Under the pieces are notes generated by a model. That model worked only from the letters and a program-made list of their open reading frames with translations. It had not been told where the DNA came from and searched no databases. A DNA stretch of 64,000 nt from Rubrivivax sp. (GTDB taxonomy: Bacteria; Pseudomonadota; Gammaproteobacteria; Burkholderiales; Burkholderiaceae_C): positions 1 to 64,000 of the forward strand of contig JAURZM010000070.1 in NCBI GenBank assembly GCA_030653385.1, written 5' to 3'. Both the position numbers and the translations under genes were made by a program. Positions 16,872-26,543 of this stretch are shown here, one piece after another (position 1 is the stretch's first letter; every line of letters begins with the position of its first letter).

Positions 16872-18100
16872 TTCAGCTGCCACACGAACTCGATTCGACG
16901 CGTTGCACGACCCTGCTGCACCTCTTCGGGCCTGGGCTTGGCATGGGTCATGTCGGCCACGCGCGCCAGGCTGGCTGCGTCCAGCAAGGTTTCGAGCGCC
17001 ACTGCGCGCCGGCCCGGCGTGCCAGGCACCCGGATGTCGCGCCGCTCCACCAAGGCCTGTTGCAGCTGCCCTTTCGCATCAAGGGAGTAGGCCACCTGCA
17101 CGGTGCCTTCGACCTCGAGCGAACGCGCCAGATCGGGATAACCGTCGCTGGCAGATACCCCTGGGTGGCTGTCGCCCCACCACAGATCGGCCATCGGCGA
17201 GTGGCCGTAGCGCAGCGCCAGGGAAGCCGTTTCAGCCCTTGCATCGCCGGGCTGGCCGAGCGACAGCGCCGTGGCCCATTGCTGCAACACACATCGTGTC
17301 TGGCGACCTTTGCGTTCCGCGACTGGGTCACGGTCGCCCAGCAGCCGCCACGCCAGGACGGGTGGCATCGGCACCGCAGGCTGCAACTGGCGCTGCAACA
17401 AGTTGTCGATGGCGCCTGCGGCGATGTCGTCGGCGGAAGGCACGGGGCGCCGCGGCATCTCTCCGCGAGGCAATCCCCAACGCTGCAGCGACGTGGCTTC
17501 TGCAGCCAGCAGTTCCGCCCTGTTCACCGCCGGCACGCCCCGCCACTGGTGGACCAGAACGGCAAGCAAGCTGTCCGTGTGTTTGGGCCAGTCACAGGCG
17601 CGTGGGTGCATCAGGGCCTGCTGCAGAAGCTCTTCGTGCCTGGGACCAGCCAAGTCCAGGCGCCACTGCGCCATCTCGTTGGCGACGCGGGCACGGAGAC
17701 GCCAGCTCAGACGGTTGACGTTGGCGGCCGGAGCCTGCTGCCGCTCCTGATCCAGCCACGAGGCAAGCAAGCCCTGCATGCGAGGAAGCTCGGCATCCAC
17801 GAGCTTCTGCACGGACGCGCGCAGTTCAGGATCGGTCTCGAACTTCGCCGGCAGACTGAAAACACGCCCCAGAAAACTGTGCATGGGCGCTATCAGCTCC
17901 GCCTTTTGCGCGTCGTTCAGGGTCACCTCGGAGACACCAGCTCTCGGGGCATCGACCCTGACCTGCGCCCAGGCGGTTTGGCTCACCAGGGGCGCGAGCA
18001 GCACACAAATGAGCGAAGCAAAACGCAAGTGGCGCAGCGTGCGAGATGCAGTTTGCCTCTGCGGAGATCTCTGCCGCGGTCGCGCCATGAAGATGGACAT
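16868..18100 (-). CDS. Exported protein with TonB-C-like terminal domain
   Basis: 410 aa from ATG 18100, chosen because GGAG lies about 6 bases upstream. An ATG four codons in is possible, and longer in-frame extensions upstream look non-coding. A signal peptide (about 12-43, ending SQTAWAQ) is followed by a helical region. Near residues 330-410 is a beta segment, EVEGTVQVAYSLDAKGQL...RRIEFVWQL, resembling the TonB C-terminal fold. It overlaps the following gene by 4 bp. No Pro-rich spacer or N-terminal anchor like true TonB is present, so energy transduction is not implied. Confidence 0.65.
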   Translation of the reverse strand: MSIFMARPRQRSPQRQTASRTLRHLRFASLICVLLAPLVSQTAWAQVRVDAPRAGVSEVTLNDAQKAELIAPMHSFLGRVFSLPAKFETDPELRASVQKLVDAELPRMQGLLASWLDQERQQAPAANVNRLSWRLRARVANEMAQWRLDLAGPRHEELLQQALMHPRACDWPKHTDSLLAVLVHQWRGVPAVNRAELLAAEATSLQRWGLPRGEMPRRPVPSADDIAAGAIDNLLQRQLQPAVPMPPVLAWRLLGDRDPVAERKGRQTRCVLQQWATALSLGQPGDARAETASLALRYGHSPMADLWWGDSHPGVSASDGYPDLARSLEVEGTVQVAYSLDAKGQLQQALVERRDIRVPGTPGRRAVALETLLDAASLARVADMTHAKPRPEEVQQGRATRRIEFVWQLK

Positions 18101-18212
18101 CCCGGACTCCGCCCGAACAATGCTCAAAGCCGAGTTGTACCGCAAACTTCGGGCGTCAGCATCCGCACGGCTGGCCGTCCAGCCTCTACGCAGCGACCTC
18201 GACCGGCTGGCT

Positions 18213-18707
18213 TCAGTCGCGCGCCTGGTCCCTGGCGTCGCACACGGGGTCGATGCCAAAGGCTCCACCCTGTGTCATGCCTGCCGCGTCCAGCGACACC
18301 TGGAACCACAGGCAGTCGTTGGTGGGGTAGCGCCAGGACCAGGTTTCGCCGCCGAAGCGTGCGCCGCGTCGTTCGCCCGGTGTGCCGATGCGGCGCAGCA
18401 GCCCGTCGCGTGTCAGCGGGCCTTGCTGCTGCATGGCCATGAACTCGGCTTCGTTCAGCACCTGCCGGGCCTGGCTGACGCGGCCATCGGCGTCGATGTC
18501 GATCATCCAGGTGGTGCGGCCGAACGGCCCGGTGGCGTACTCCAGGCGCTGGCCGGCGGGCTGCAGCGCGTAGGTGGCGGTGGGCTGGCCCCAGGCCTTC
18601 AGCACATCGGCCACCGCTGTGCGCACGGGCGGCACGGGCGTGGCGCAGGCGGCCAGGAACCAGCTTGTCGACAGGACCAAGGAAACAAACCCAATGCTGC
18701 TCTTCAT
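18213..18707 (-). CDS. Lipoprotein with two BamE/OmlA-like modules
   Basis: 164 aa from ATG 18707. The signal peptide ends in the lipobox LAAC, so lipidation on Cys (about residue 20) is expected. The mature part has two similar modules, each starting with a helix that leads into GxP (VLKAWGQPTATY and LLRRIGTPGERR), followed by a W/Y-containing beta pattern. This is typical of the SmpA/OmlA-like fold. It probably sits in the outer-membrane inner leaflet or periplasm. Function beyond this is unknown. It lies on the minus strand divergent from acuI. Confidence 0.75.
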   Translation of the reverse strand: MKSSIGFVSLVLSTSWFLAACATPVPPVRTAVADVLKAWGQPTATYALQPAGQRLEYATGPFGRTTWMIDIDADGRVSQARQVLNEAEFMAMQQQGPLTRDGLLRRIGTPGERRGARFGGETWSWRYPTNDCLWFQVSLDAAGMTQGGAFGIDPVCDARDQARD

Positions 18708-18802
18708 CTGCCCATTCTGCGCCGCCGCGCCGCGCGGAGCACCACGTGTCAAACTGAGGCCCTGACGCCATCCCGACCATCCAGAACAACACAGGAGACA
18801 GC

Positions 18803-19786
<984 letters not shown>

Positions 19787-19803
19787 AGCCGAAAGACCGC
19801 AGC

Positions 19804-22125
19804 ATGAAGATCGTCTGCATCGGCGGCGGCCCGGCGGGCCTGTACTTCGGCCTGCTGATGAAAAAGCTGGGGCGCGAACGGGGCACTGAACACGACGTGA
19901 CCGTGGTCGAGCGCAACCGCGCCTACGACACCTTCGGTTGGGGCGTGGTGTTTTCCGACGCCACGATGGACAACATGCGGCAGTGGGACCGTGAAACCGC
20001 CGACACCATCGAAAGCAGCTTTGCCCACTGGGACGACATCGAACTGCAGTTCAAGGGCCGCACTATCCGCAGCGGTGGCCATGGCTTCGTGGGCATCGGG
20101 CGCAAGAAGCTGCTGAACATCCTGCAGCCGCGCTGCGAAGAGCTGGGTGTGCATCTGGTCTTCGAAACCGAAGCCGACAGCGATGCCGACTACCCCGACG
20201 CCGACCTGGTGATCGCCAGCGACGGCATCAACTCGCGCATCCGCACCCAACACGCGGCCGTCTTCAAGCCCGACATCGTGACGCGTCCCAACCGCTTCAT
20301 CTGGCTGGGCACGAAAAAGCTCTACGAACCCTTCACCTTCATCTTCGAAAAAACCGAACACGGCTGGTTCCAGGCCCACATCTACAAGTTCGACGACAGC
20401 ACCAGCACCTTCATCGTCGAATGCCCCGAACACGTGTGGCTGGCCCACGGCCTGGACCGTGCCAGCCCCGACGAGTCAGTGGCCTTCTGCGAACAGCTGT
20501 TTGCGCGTGACCTGCAGGGCGAAAAGCTGATGAGCAACGCGCGCCACCTGCGTGGCAGTGCCTGGCTGAACTTCCAGCGTGTGACCTGCCAGCAGTGGTG
20601 GCACTTCAACGGCCGGAACCACGTCGTGCTGATGGGCGACGCGGTGCACACGGCGCACTTTGCGATCGGATCGGGCACCAAGCTGGCATTGGAAGACGCC
20701 ATCGAGCTGACGCGCCAGTTCAGGGACATCGGCGACACCGCCAACCACATCCCCGAGGTGCTGACGAAGTACCAGGCCCTGCGCGCCATCGACGTGCTGC
20801 GCATCCAGAACGCGGCGTGGAATGCGATGGAATGGTTCGAGGTCTGCGGCCAGCGTTACTGCGACCAGCTGGAACCCGAGCAGTTCATGTACAGCATGCT
20901 CACGCGCAGCCAGCGCATCAGCCACGAAAACCTGCGGCTGCGCGACAAGGGCTGGCTCGACGGCTTCGAGAAGTGGTTCGACCTGAAGTCCGGGCTGGAT
21001 GGCGACAGGGCCGTGCCGCCGATGTTCACGCCGTACACGCTGCGCGGCGTGACGCTGAAGAACCGCGTCGTGGTGTCGCCGATGGCGCAGTACTCGTGTG
21101 TGGCCGGTGTTCCCGGTGATTTCCACCTGGTGCACCTGGGCGCACGGGCACTGGGCGGCGCCGGCATGGTCGTGGTCGAAATGACCTGCACCAGCGCCGA
21201 CGCCCGCATCACTCCCGGCTGCCCGGGCCTGTGGAACGACACCCAGCGCGATGCCTTCAAACGCATCGTGAACTTCGTGCACCAGGGCAGCGACGCGAAG
21301 ATCGCCCTCCAGATCGGCCACGCCGGCCCCAAGGGCAGCACCAACGCACCTTGGCAGGGTGAAGGCGCCGACCGGCCGCTGGCCAGGAGCAACTGGCCGC
21401 TGATCGCTGCGTCCGGCCTGCCCTTCCTGGAAGACGGCGCCGTGCCGCGGGCCATGACACGTGCCGACATGGACCGTGTCACCGCCGATTTCGTGCACAG
21501 CGCGCACCTGGCGGAACATGCCGGCTTTGACTGGCTGGAGCTGCACTGTGCACACGGCTACCTGCTGTCCAGTTTCATCTCGCCGCTGACAAACCGGCGC
21601 GACGACGACTACGGCGGTTCGCTGCCAAACCGCCTGCGTTACCCGCTGGAAGTTTTCGCTGCCGTGCGCGCCGTGTGGCCGCAGGACAAGCCCATCAGCG
21701 TGCGCATCAGCGCCCACGACTGGGTCGAGGGTGGCGTCACGCCCTCCGACGCGGTGGACATCGCCCGGGCCTTCAAGGCCACCGGCGCCGACATGATCGA
21801 CTGCAGCAGCGGCCAGGTCAGCGCGGCGCAGAAACCCACCTACGGCCGCATGTACCAGACACCGTTTGCCGACCGCATCCGCAACGAAGCGGGCATTGCC
21901 ACCATCGCCGTGGGTGCCATCAGCGAAGCCGACCACGTCAACAGCATCATCAGCGCCGGTCGCGCCGACCTGTGTGCCGTCGCGCGGCCGCACCTGGCCA
22001 ACCCGGCCTGGACGCTGCAAGAGGCGGCGAAGATCGGCTACACCGGCACCACCTGGCCGCCGCAGTACGACAGCGGCAAGGCCCAGATGGAAGCGCTGTT
22101 CCAGCGCGCCAGAAACCCCGCGTGA
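19804..22125 (+). CDS. Bifunctional aryl-CoA monooxygenase / OYE-type reductase (2-aminobenzoyl-CoA or salicylyl-CoA 5-hydroxylase type)
   Basis: 773 aa fusion. Residues 1-390 are a class A flavin monooxygenase: FAD motif [10 protein letters not shown] at the N-terminus, a DG motif (ASDGINSR) and the GD motif ([23 protein letters not shown]). Residues about 400-773 are an Old Yellow Enzyme FMN domain ([54 protein letters not shown]). This architecture is known from 2-aminobenzoyl-CoA monooxygenase/reductase of Azoarcus evansii, which hydroxylates and partly hydrogenates the ring. Databases often call such fusions bifunctional salicylyl-CoA 5-hydroxylase/oxidoreductase. No aryl-CoA ligase is in this window, so substrate choice between 2-aminobenzoyl-CoA and salicylyl-CoA cannot be fixed here; the downstream Rid gene favours an amino substrate. 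Confidence 0.88.
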   Translation: MKIVCIGGGPAGLYFGLLMKKLGRERGTEHDVTVVERNRAYDTFGWGVVFSDATMDNMRQWDRETADTIESSFAHWDDIELQFKGRTIRSGGHGFVGIGRKKLLNILQPRCEELGVHLVFETEADSDADYPDADLVIASDGINSRIRTQHAAVFKPDIVTRPNRFIWLGTKKLYEPFTFIFEKTEHGWFQAHIYKFDDSTSTFIVECPEHVWLAHGLDRASPDESVAFCEQLFARDLQGEKLMSNARHLRGSAWLNFQRVTCQQWWHFNGRNHVVLMGDAVHTAHFAIGSGTKLALEDAIELTRQFRDIGDTANHIPEVLTKYQALRAIDVLRIQNAAWNAMEWFEVCGQRYCDQLEPEQFMYSMLTRSQRISHENLRLRDKGWLDGFEKWFDLKSGLDGDRAVPPMFTPYTLRGVTLKNRVVVSPMAQYSCVAGVPGDFHLVHLGARALGGAGMVVVEMTCTSADARITPGCPGLWNDTQRDAFKRIVNFVHQGSDAKIALQIGHAGPKGSTNAPWQGEGADRPLARSNWPLIAASGLPFLEDGAVPRAMTRADMDRVTADFVHSAHLAEHAGFDWLELHCAHGYLLSSFISPLTNRRDDDYGGSLPNRLRYPLEVFAAVRAVWPQDKPISVRISAHDWVEGGVTPSDAVDIARAFKATGADMIDCSSGQVSAAQKPTYGRMYQTPFADRIRNEAGIATIAVGAISEADHVNSIISAGRADLCAVARPHLANPAWTLQEAAKIGYTGTTWPPQYDSGKAQMEALFQRARNPA

Positions 22126-22132
22126 GCACACC

Positions 22133-22996
22133 ATGAACGAAACCCCAGATCCCCGCGTCGACAAGTGCCTGAGCGATGGCAACCGCGTGGCCATGGCCGG
22201 TTATCCGGCAGAGCACTTCCTGTGGCAGGTGGAAGGCGGCGTGGGTGTCGTCACGCTCAACCGCCCCGAACGCAAGAACCCCTTGACCTTTGCTTCCTAC
22301 GCCGAGCTGCGCGACCTGTTCCACGGCCTGCGCCACGCCAGCGACGTGCACGTGGTGGTGGTGCAAGGCGCCGGTGGCAACTTCTGCAGCGGTGGCGACG
22401 TGCACGAGATCATCGGCCCGCTGCTGCAGCTGAAAGCCCCCGAGCTGCTGATGTTCACGCGCATGACCGGCGAACTGGTGAAGAACATGCGCCACTGCCC
22501 GCAGCCCGTCATCGCCGCGGTGGACGGTGTGTGTGCCGGCGCCGGCGCCATCATGGCCATGGCCAGTGACCTGCGCCTGGGCACGGCGCGCAGCAAAACC
22601 GCCTTCCTGTTCAACCGCGTCGGCCTGGCCGGTTGTGACATGGGCGCCTGCGCGATGCTGCCGCGCATCGTGGGCCAGGGTCGGGCCAGCGAATGGCTGT
22701 ACACCGGGCGTTCGCTGGGCGGCGAAGAAGCCGAACGCTGGGGCTTTTTCAACCGCCTGAGCACACCCGAAGCGCTGGAGGAAGACGCCATGAAACTGGC
22801 GCGCGAACTGGCCGCCGGCCCCACCTTTGCCAACGGCATCACCAAGACCATGCTGCACCAGGAATGGGACATGGGCATCGACGCGGCCATCGAAAGCGAA
22901 GCACAAGCGCAGGCGCTGTGCATGCTGACCGAGGACTTCGGCCGCGCCTATCGTGCGTTTGTCGCCAAGAGCCGGCCTGTATTCGAAGGCAACTGA
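22133..22996 (+). CDS. Enoyl-CoA hydratase/isomerase family protein
   Basis: 287 aa from ATG 22133. Crotonase fold with the oxyanion-hole motifs [11 protein letters not shown] and [21 protein letters not shown]. The two catalytic glutamates of ordinary enoyl-CoA hydratases (in P-E-I and P-G-x-G-G-T contexts) appear as FNRVGLAG and [11 protein letters not shown]. The chemistry may therefore differ from plain hydration, for example ring-opening hydrolysis or isomerisation. It starts 7 bases after the monooxygenase stop. It is expected to act on the non-aromatic cyclic CoA ester or its enoyl product. Confidence 0.85.
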   Translation: MNETPDPRVDKCLSDGNRVAMAGYPAEHFLWQVEGGVGVVTLNRPERKNPLTFASYAELRDLFHGLRHASDVHVVVVQGAGGNFCSGGDVHEIIGPLLQLKAPELLMFTRMTGELVKNMRHCPQPVIAAVDGVCAGAGAIMAMASDLRLGTARSKTAFLFNRVGLAGCDMGACAMLPRIVGQGRASEWLYTGRSLGGEEAERWGFFNRLSTPEALEEDAMKLARELAAGPTFANGITKTMLHQEWDMGIDAAIESEAQAQALCMLTEDFGRAYRAFVAKSRPVFEGN

Positions 22997-23010
22997 ACGA
23001 TGAGCGCGAC

Positions 23011-24174
23011 ATGAACCCGCTGGAACACCTGCGCTGGCCCTTCTTCGAGCCGCGCCACCGCGAATTTTCGGCCGCACTGGACAGCTGGGCGCAATCCACG
23101 GTGCGTGACGTGCATGGCCACGATGTGGACGCGCAGTGCAAACAGCTGGTGCAGCGGCTGGGCGAAGGCGGCTGGCTTCGACACGCCGTGGCCGGCATGG
23201 TTTATGGCGGCGCCGCCGAGACCATCGACACGCGCATGCTGTGCCTGGCGCGCGAAACACTCGCGCGCCACAACGGCCTGGCCGACTTTGCCTTTGCGAT
23301 GCAGGGCCTGGGCTCGGGTGCCATCTCGCTGGCTGGCACCGCAGAACAGAAGGCGCGCTGGTTGACGCAGGTGGCGGCCGGCAAGGCCATCAGCGCCTTT
23401 GCACTGAGCGAGCCCGACGCCGGTTCCGACGTGGCCGCCATGCAGTGCGCGGCGCACATCGACGGCGAACATGCGGTGCTGAACGGCGAAAAGACCTGGA
23501 TCAGCAACGGTGGCATCGCCGACTTCTACGTGGTCTTCTGCCGCACGGGTGAGGCGCCCGGGGCGCGCGGCATCAGCGCGTTTGTCGTCGAAGCCGGCAC
23601 AGCCGGCCTCGAGATCGCCGAGCGCATCGACGTCATCGCGCCGCACCCGCTGGCCCGCCTGCGTTTCACCCAATGCCGCGTGCCGCTGGGCCACCGCATC
23701 GGCGCGGCCGGCGAAGGTTTCAAGGTCGCGATGCGCACGCTGGACGTGTTCCGCACCAGCGTGGCCGCCGCCGCGCTGGGCTTTGCGCGGCGCGCGATGG
23801 AAGAAGGCCTGACGCGAGCCAAGGGTCGGCCGATGTTCGGCCAGCACCTGGCCGACTTCCAGTTGACACAAGCCAAGCTGGCGCAGATGGCGCTGACCAT
23901 CGACAGCGCGGCGCTGCTGGTCTACCGCGCGGCCTGGGAACGCGACCAGGGCCTGAACGTCACACGCCAGGCTGCGATGGCCAAGCTGGCGGCCACCGAA
24001 GGCGCGCAGCAGGTCATCGACGCCGCGGTGCAGCTCTTCGGCGGCCTGGGTGTTGTCAGCGGCGTCACGGTGGAACGGCTCTACCGTGAGATCCGCAGCC
24101 TGCGCATCTACGAAGGTGCAACAGAGGTGCAGCAGCTGATCATCGGCCGCGACCTCATCAAGGAAGCCCCATGA
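23011..24174 (+). CDS. Acyl-CoA dehydrogenase
   Basis: 387 aa from ATG 23011, 14 bases after the previous stop. Normal length. FAD/substrate motifs [15 protein letters not shown] and [16 protein letters not shown] are present; the C-terminal [18 protein letters not shown] carries the catalytic glutamate of the short/medium-chain type. It oxidises an acyl-CoA to the 2-enoyl-CoA with electron-transfer flavoprotein as acceptor. It belongs to the aryl-CoA operon and is probably specific for an intermediate of that route. The stop codon overlaps the next start (ATGA). Confidence 0.9.
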   Translation: MNPLEHLRWPFFEPRHREFSAALDSWAQSTVRDVHGHDVDAQCKQLVQRLGEGGWLRHAVAGMVYGGAAETIDTRMLCLARETLARHNGLADFAFAMQGLGSGAISLAGTAEQKARWLTQVAAGKAISAFALSEPDAGSDVAAMQCAAHIDGEHAVLNGEKTWISNGGIADFYVVFCRTGEAPGARGISAFVVEAGTAGLEIAERIDVIAPHPLARLRFTQCRVPLGHRIGAAGEGFKVAMRTLDVFRTSVAAAALGFARRAMEEGLTRAKGRPMFGQHLADFQLTQAKLAQMALTIDSAALLVYRAAWERDQGLNVTRQAAMAKLAATEGAQQVIDAAVQLFGGLGVVSGVTVERLYREIRSLRIYEGATEVQQLIIGRDLIKEAP

Positions 24175-24569
24175 ACAAACAGCTGCTGCAACCCGCGCAC
24201 TGGGCACGGCCCAAGGGTTACGCCAACGGCGTGGCCGTCAGCGGACAACAGATCTTCGTGGCCGGCATGATCGGCTGGGACGCCCAAGGCCAGTTCCAGA
24301 CCGACGAGCTGGTGGGCCAGGTGCGCCAGGCGCTGCAGAATGTGGTGGAGGTGCTGGCCGAAGCCGGCGCCACACCGGCCCACATCACACGCATGACCTG
24401 GTACCTGACCGACAAACGCGACTACCTGGCCCAAGGCCGCGAGATCGGCGCCGTCTTCCGCGAGCTGATCGGCGACTTCGGCATCGCCATGACCGCCGTG
24501 CAGGTGCTGGCGCTGATCGAAGACCGTGCCAAGGTCGAAGTCGAAGTCACCGCCGTGATTCCAGACTGA
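24171..24569 (+). CDS. Rid (YjgF/YER057c/UK114) family protein lacking the canonical Arg
   Basis: 132 aa, full family length, overlapping the dehydrogenase stop as ATGA. The Rid fold is recognisable ([45 protein letters not shown]). RidA-type deaminases carry an arginine in a P-A-R-T segment that holds the enamine substrate. Here the segment reads IAMTAVQV, so that Arg is Met. It therefore belongs to a non-archetype Rid subgroup whose chemistry is less certain. In this operon an enamine is expected after dearomatisation of 2-aminobenzoyl-CoA, so a role in deaminating or protecting against that intermediate is a reasonable inference. Confidence 0.85.
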   Translation: MNKQLLQPAHWARPKGYANGVAVSGQQIFVAGMIGWDAQGQFQTDELVGQVRQALQNVVEVLAEAGATPAHITRMTWYLTDKRDYLAQGREIGAVFRELIGDFGIAMTAVQVLALIEDRAKVEVEVTAVIPD

Positions 24570-24606
24570 AGCCGAACCGAATTCCACTTTTTTAAGGACT
24601 AACACC

Positions 24607-25785
24607 ATGGCCGCCAAGGCATCTTTCCACTGGGACGACCCGCTGCTGCTGGACCAGCAGCTCACCGACGACGAACGTTCGGTGCGCGACGCTGCACAGG
24701 CTTACTGCCAGGACAAGCTGGCACCCCGTGTGCTGAACGCTTTCCGCAACGAACAGACCGACCCCTCCATCTTCCGCGAGATGGGCGAACTGGGCCTGCT
24801 GGGCCCGACCATCCCCGAGCAGTACGGTGGCGCGGGGCTCAACTACGTTTGCTACGGCCTGGTCGCGCGCGAGGTGGAGCGGGTGGACAGCGGCTACCGC
24901 AGCATGATGAGCGTACAAAGCTCACTCGTCATGGTGCCCATCAACGAGTTCGGCACCGAAGCGCAGAAACAGAAGTACCTGCCCAAGCTGGCCAGCGGCC
25001 ACTGGATCGGCTGCTTCGGCCTGACCGAGCCCAACCACGGCAGCGACCCCGGCGGCATGGTCACCCGCGCCAAGGCCGTGCCCGGTGGCTACAGCCTGAG
25101 CGGCAGCAAGATGTGGATCAGCAACAGCCCCATCGCCGACGTCTTCCTGGTCTGGGCCAAGGACGATGCCGGTGCCATCCGCGGCTTCATCCTGGACAAG
25201 GGCATGAAGGGCCTGACAGCACCGGCCATCCACGGCAAGGTGGGCCTGCGCGCCAGCATCACCGGCGAAATCGTCATGGACGAGGTGTTCTGCCCCGAAG
25301 AAAACGCCTTCCCCGAGGTGCGTGGCCTGAAGGGCCCCTTCACCTGCCTGAACAGCGCGCGCTACGGCATCGCCTGGGGCGCGCTGGGCGCCGCGGAAGA
25401 TTGCTGGTTCCGCGCCCGCCAGTACGTGCTGGACCGCCAGCAGTTTGGCAAGCCGCTGGCGGCCAACCAGCTGGTGCAGAAGAAGCTGGCCGACATGCAG
25501 ACCGAGATCACGCTGGGCCTGCAAGGCTGCCTGCGCCTGGGCCGCATGAAAGACGAAGGCACGGCGGCGGTCGAGATCACCAGCATCATGAAACGCAACA
25601 GCTGCGGCAAGGCACTGGACATTGCCCGCACCGCGCGCGACATGCTGGGTGGCAATGGCATTTCCGACGAATACGGTGTGGCGCGCCACCTGGTGAACCT
25701 GGAGGTGGTGAACACCTACGAGGGCACACACGATGTGCACGCGCTGATCCTGGGGCGGGCAATCACAGGGATCTCTGCTTTCTAG
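24607..25785 (+). CDS. gcdH: Glutaryl-CoA dehydrogenase
   Basis: 392 aa, family length, behind a good AAGGA site. The sequence follows GcdH closely: [56 protein letters not shown], and the catalytic glutamate in [18 protein letters not shown]. It oxidises and decarboxylates glutaryl-CoA to crotonyl-CoA, passing electrons to ETF. Its place at the end of the aryl-CoA operon suggests the ring carbons leave as glutaryl-CoA. It also serves lysine and tryptophan breakdown. The TAG stop is followed at once by a copy of the dispersed palindromic repeat. Confidence 0.95.
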   Translation: MAAKASFHWDDPLLLDQQLTDDERSVRDAAQAYCQDKLAPRVLNAFRNEQTDPSIFREMGELGLLGPTIPEQYGGAGLNYVCYGLVAREVERVDSGYRSMMSVQSSLVMVPINEFGTEAQKQKYLPKLASGHWIGCFGLTEPNHGSDPGGMVTRAKAVPGGYSLSGSKMWISNSPIADVFLVWAKDDAGAIRGFILDKGMKGLTAPAIHGKVGLRASITGEIVMDEVFCPEENAFPEVRGLKGPFTCLNSARYGIAWGALGAAEDCWFRARQYVLDRQQFGKPLAANQLVQKKLADMQTEITLGLQGCLRLGRMKDEGTAAVEITSIMKRNSCGKALDIARTARDMLGGNGISDEYGVARHLVNLEVVNTYEGTHDVHALILGRAITGISAF

Positions 25786-25860
25786 TTGGCCCCCAAGCTC
25801 CCTCCGGTCGCTGCCCCCCGGGGGGGATGTTGTGCAGCGGACCGGCGGAGCCGGATCCGC
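25786..25860. repeat. Dispersed palindromic repeat, copy A (3' part diverged)
   Basis: Begins TTGGCCCCCAAGCTC directly after the gcdH TAG stop, continues with a run of C then G (hairpin) and a CCGGCGGAGCCGG stem. It shares these modules with copies at 42162 and 44453. The final GGAAGCTTGA module of those copies is missing here. Probably acts as the transcript end of the aryl-CoA operon, tail-to-tail with the nuclease-like gene. Confidence 0.75.
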
Positions 25861-25883
25861 GCACTTCGCTTGGTCGTGTGGGC

Positions 25884-26495
25884 TCAGTTGGGTGGGGCTG
25901 CCTTCAAGGACAGGCCCCTTAGCACCTCGGCCAGCTCAGGCGCTTGCCAGACCGCAATGCGGTGTTGCACCGCGAAGGTCTGCGCGATTTCGCTCAGCGG
26001 GCCCAGGCCGATGAACAGGGCATCGGTGGTCGTCGCGCCTTCCTGGTCTTCGGCGGCCACGCGCGCGGCGTGCAGCGCGCGCAGCACTTCAAGGCCGGTG
26101 CGGGCCGACTTCCAGCGTTTGGCACACACGAGCATGCGGCGGCCCTTGCGCTCCAGGTCGAAGTCGTAGGCGCTGTCCTTGGACCGCTTCACGGTGTGAC
26201 CGTCGCGCTGGAAGGCCTGTTCCAGCAAGCCTGCAAAAACCGGCCAGGCCATCGAGGACAGCGCCTGTTCGGTGGCCTGCACCTTGGCGGCGCTGGGTTT
26301 GTTGCGCTGGCGCACGGCGGCGATGACCGAGATCACCGCAAAGGGCAGGCCCGACAACGCGCCCACCACCTTGAACTGCTGCGGCAGCAGCGCAACGCCG
26401 ATCAGCCCCAGCACCAGCGCGATCAGCAGGCTGATCCACCACGGTGATCGCAGCAACATCGCAAAAAGCGAGTTCTTGGCCATCTGGAATTTCAA
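25884..26495 (-). CDS. Membrane-anchored Mrr-like restriction endonuclease-fold protein
   Basis: 203 aa. A TTG start at 26495 is chosen because GGAG lies 6 bases upstream; the in-frame ATG at 26483 lacks such a site. Two hydrophobic spans (about 15-35 and 40-60) precede a cytosolic domain of about 110 residues. In it SAYDFDLERKGRRMLVCAKRWKS matches the D-(x)n-E-x-K-like core of Mrr/PD-(D/E)xK nucleases, although the central E/Q-x-K reads as CAKRW, so catalysis is uncertain. Alone in its context, with no methylase nearby, so it is not a standard restriction system. Confidence 0.65.
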   Translation of the reverse strand: MKFQMAKNSLFAMLLRSPWWISLLIALVLGLIGVALLPQQFKVVGALSGLPFAVISVIAAVRQRNKPSAAKVQATEQALSSMAWPVFAGLLEQAFQRDGHTVKRSKDSAYDFDLERKGRRMLVCAKRWKSARTGLEVLRALHAARVAAEDQEGATTTDALFIGLGPLSEIAQTFAVQHRIAVWQAPELAEVLRGLSLKAAPPN

Positions 26496-26543
26496 GCCGG
26501 TCTCCGGTGGAAATGGGGTTGGGGAAGCAGGGGCCGACGGGCA

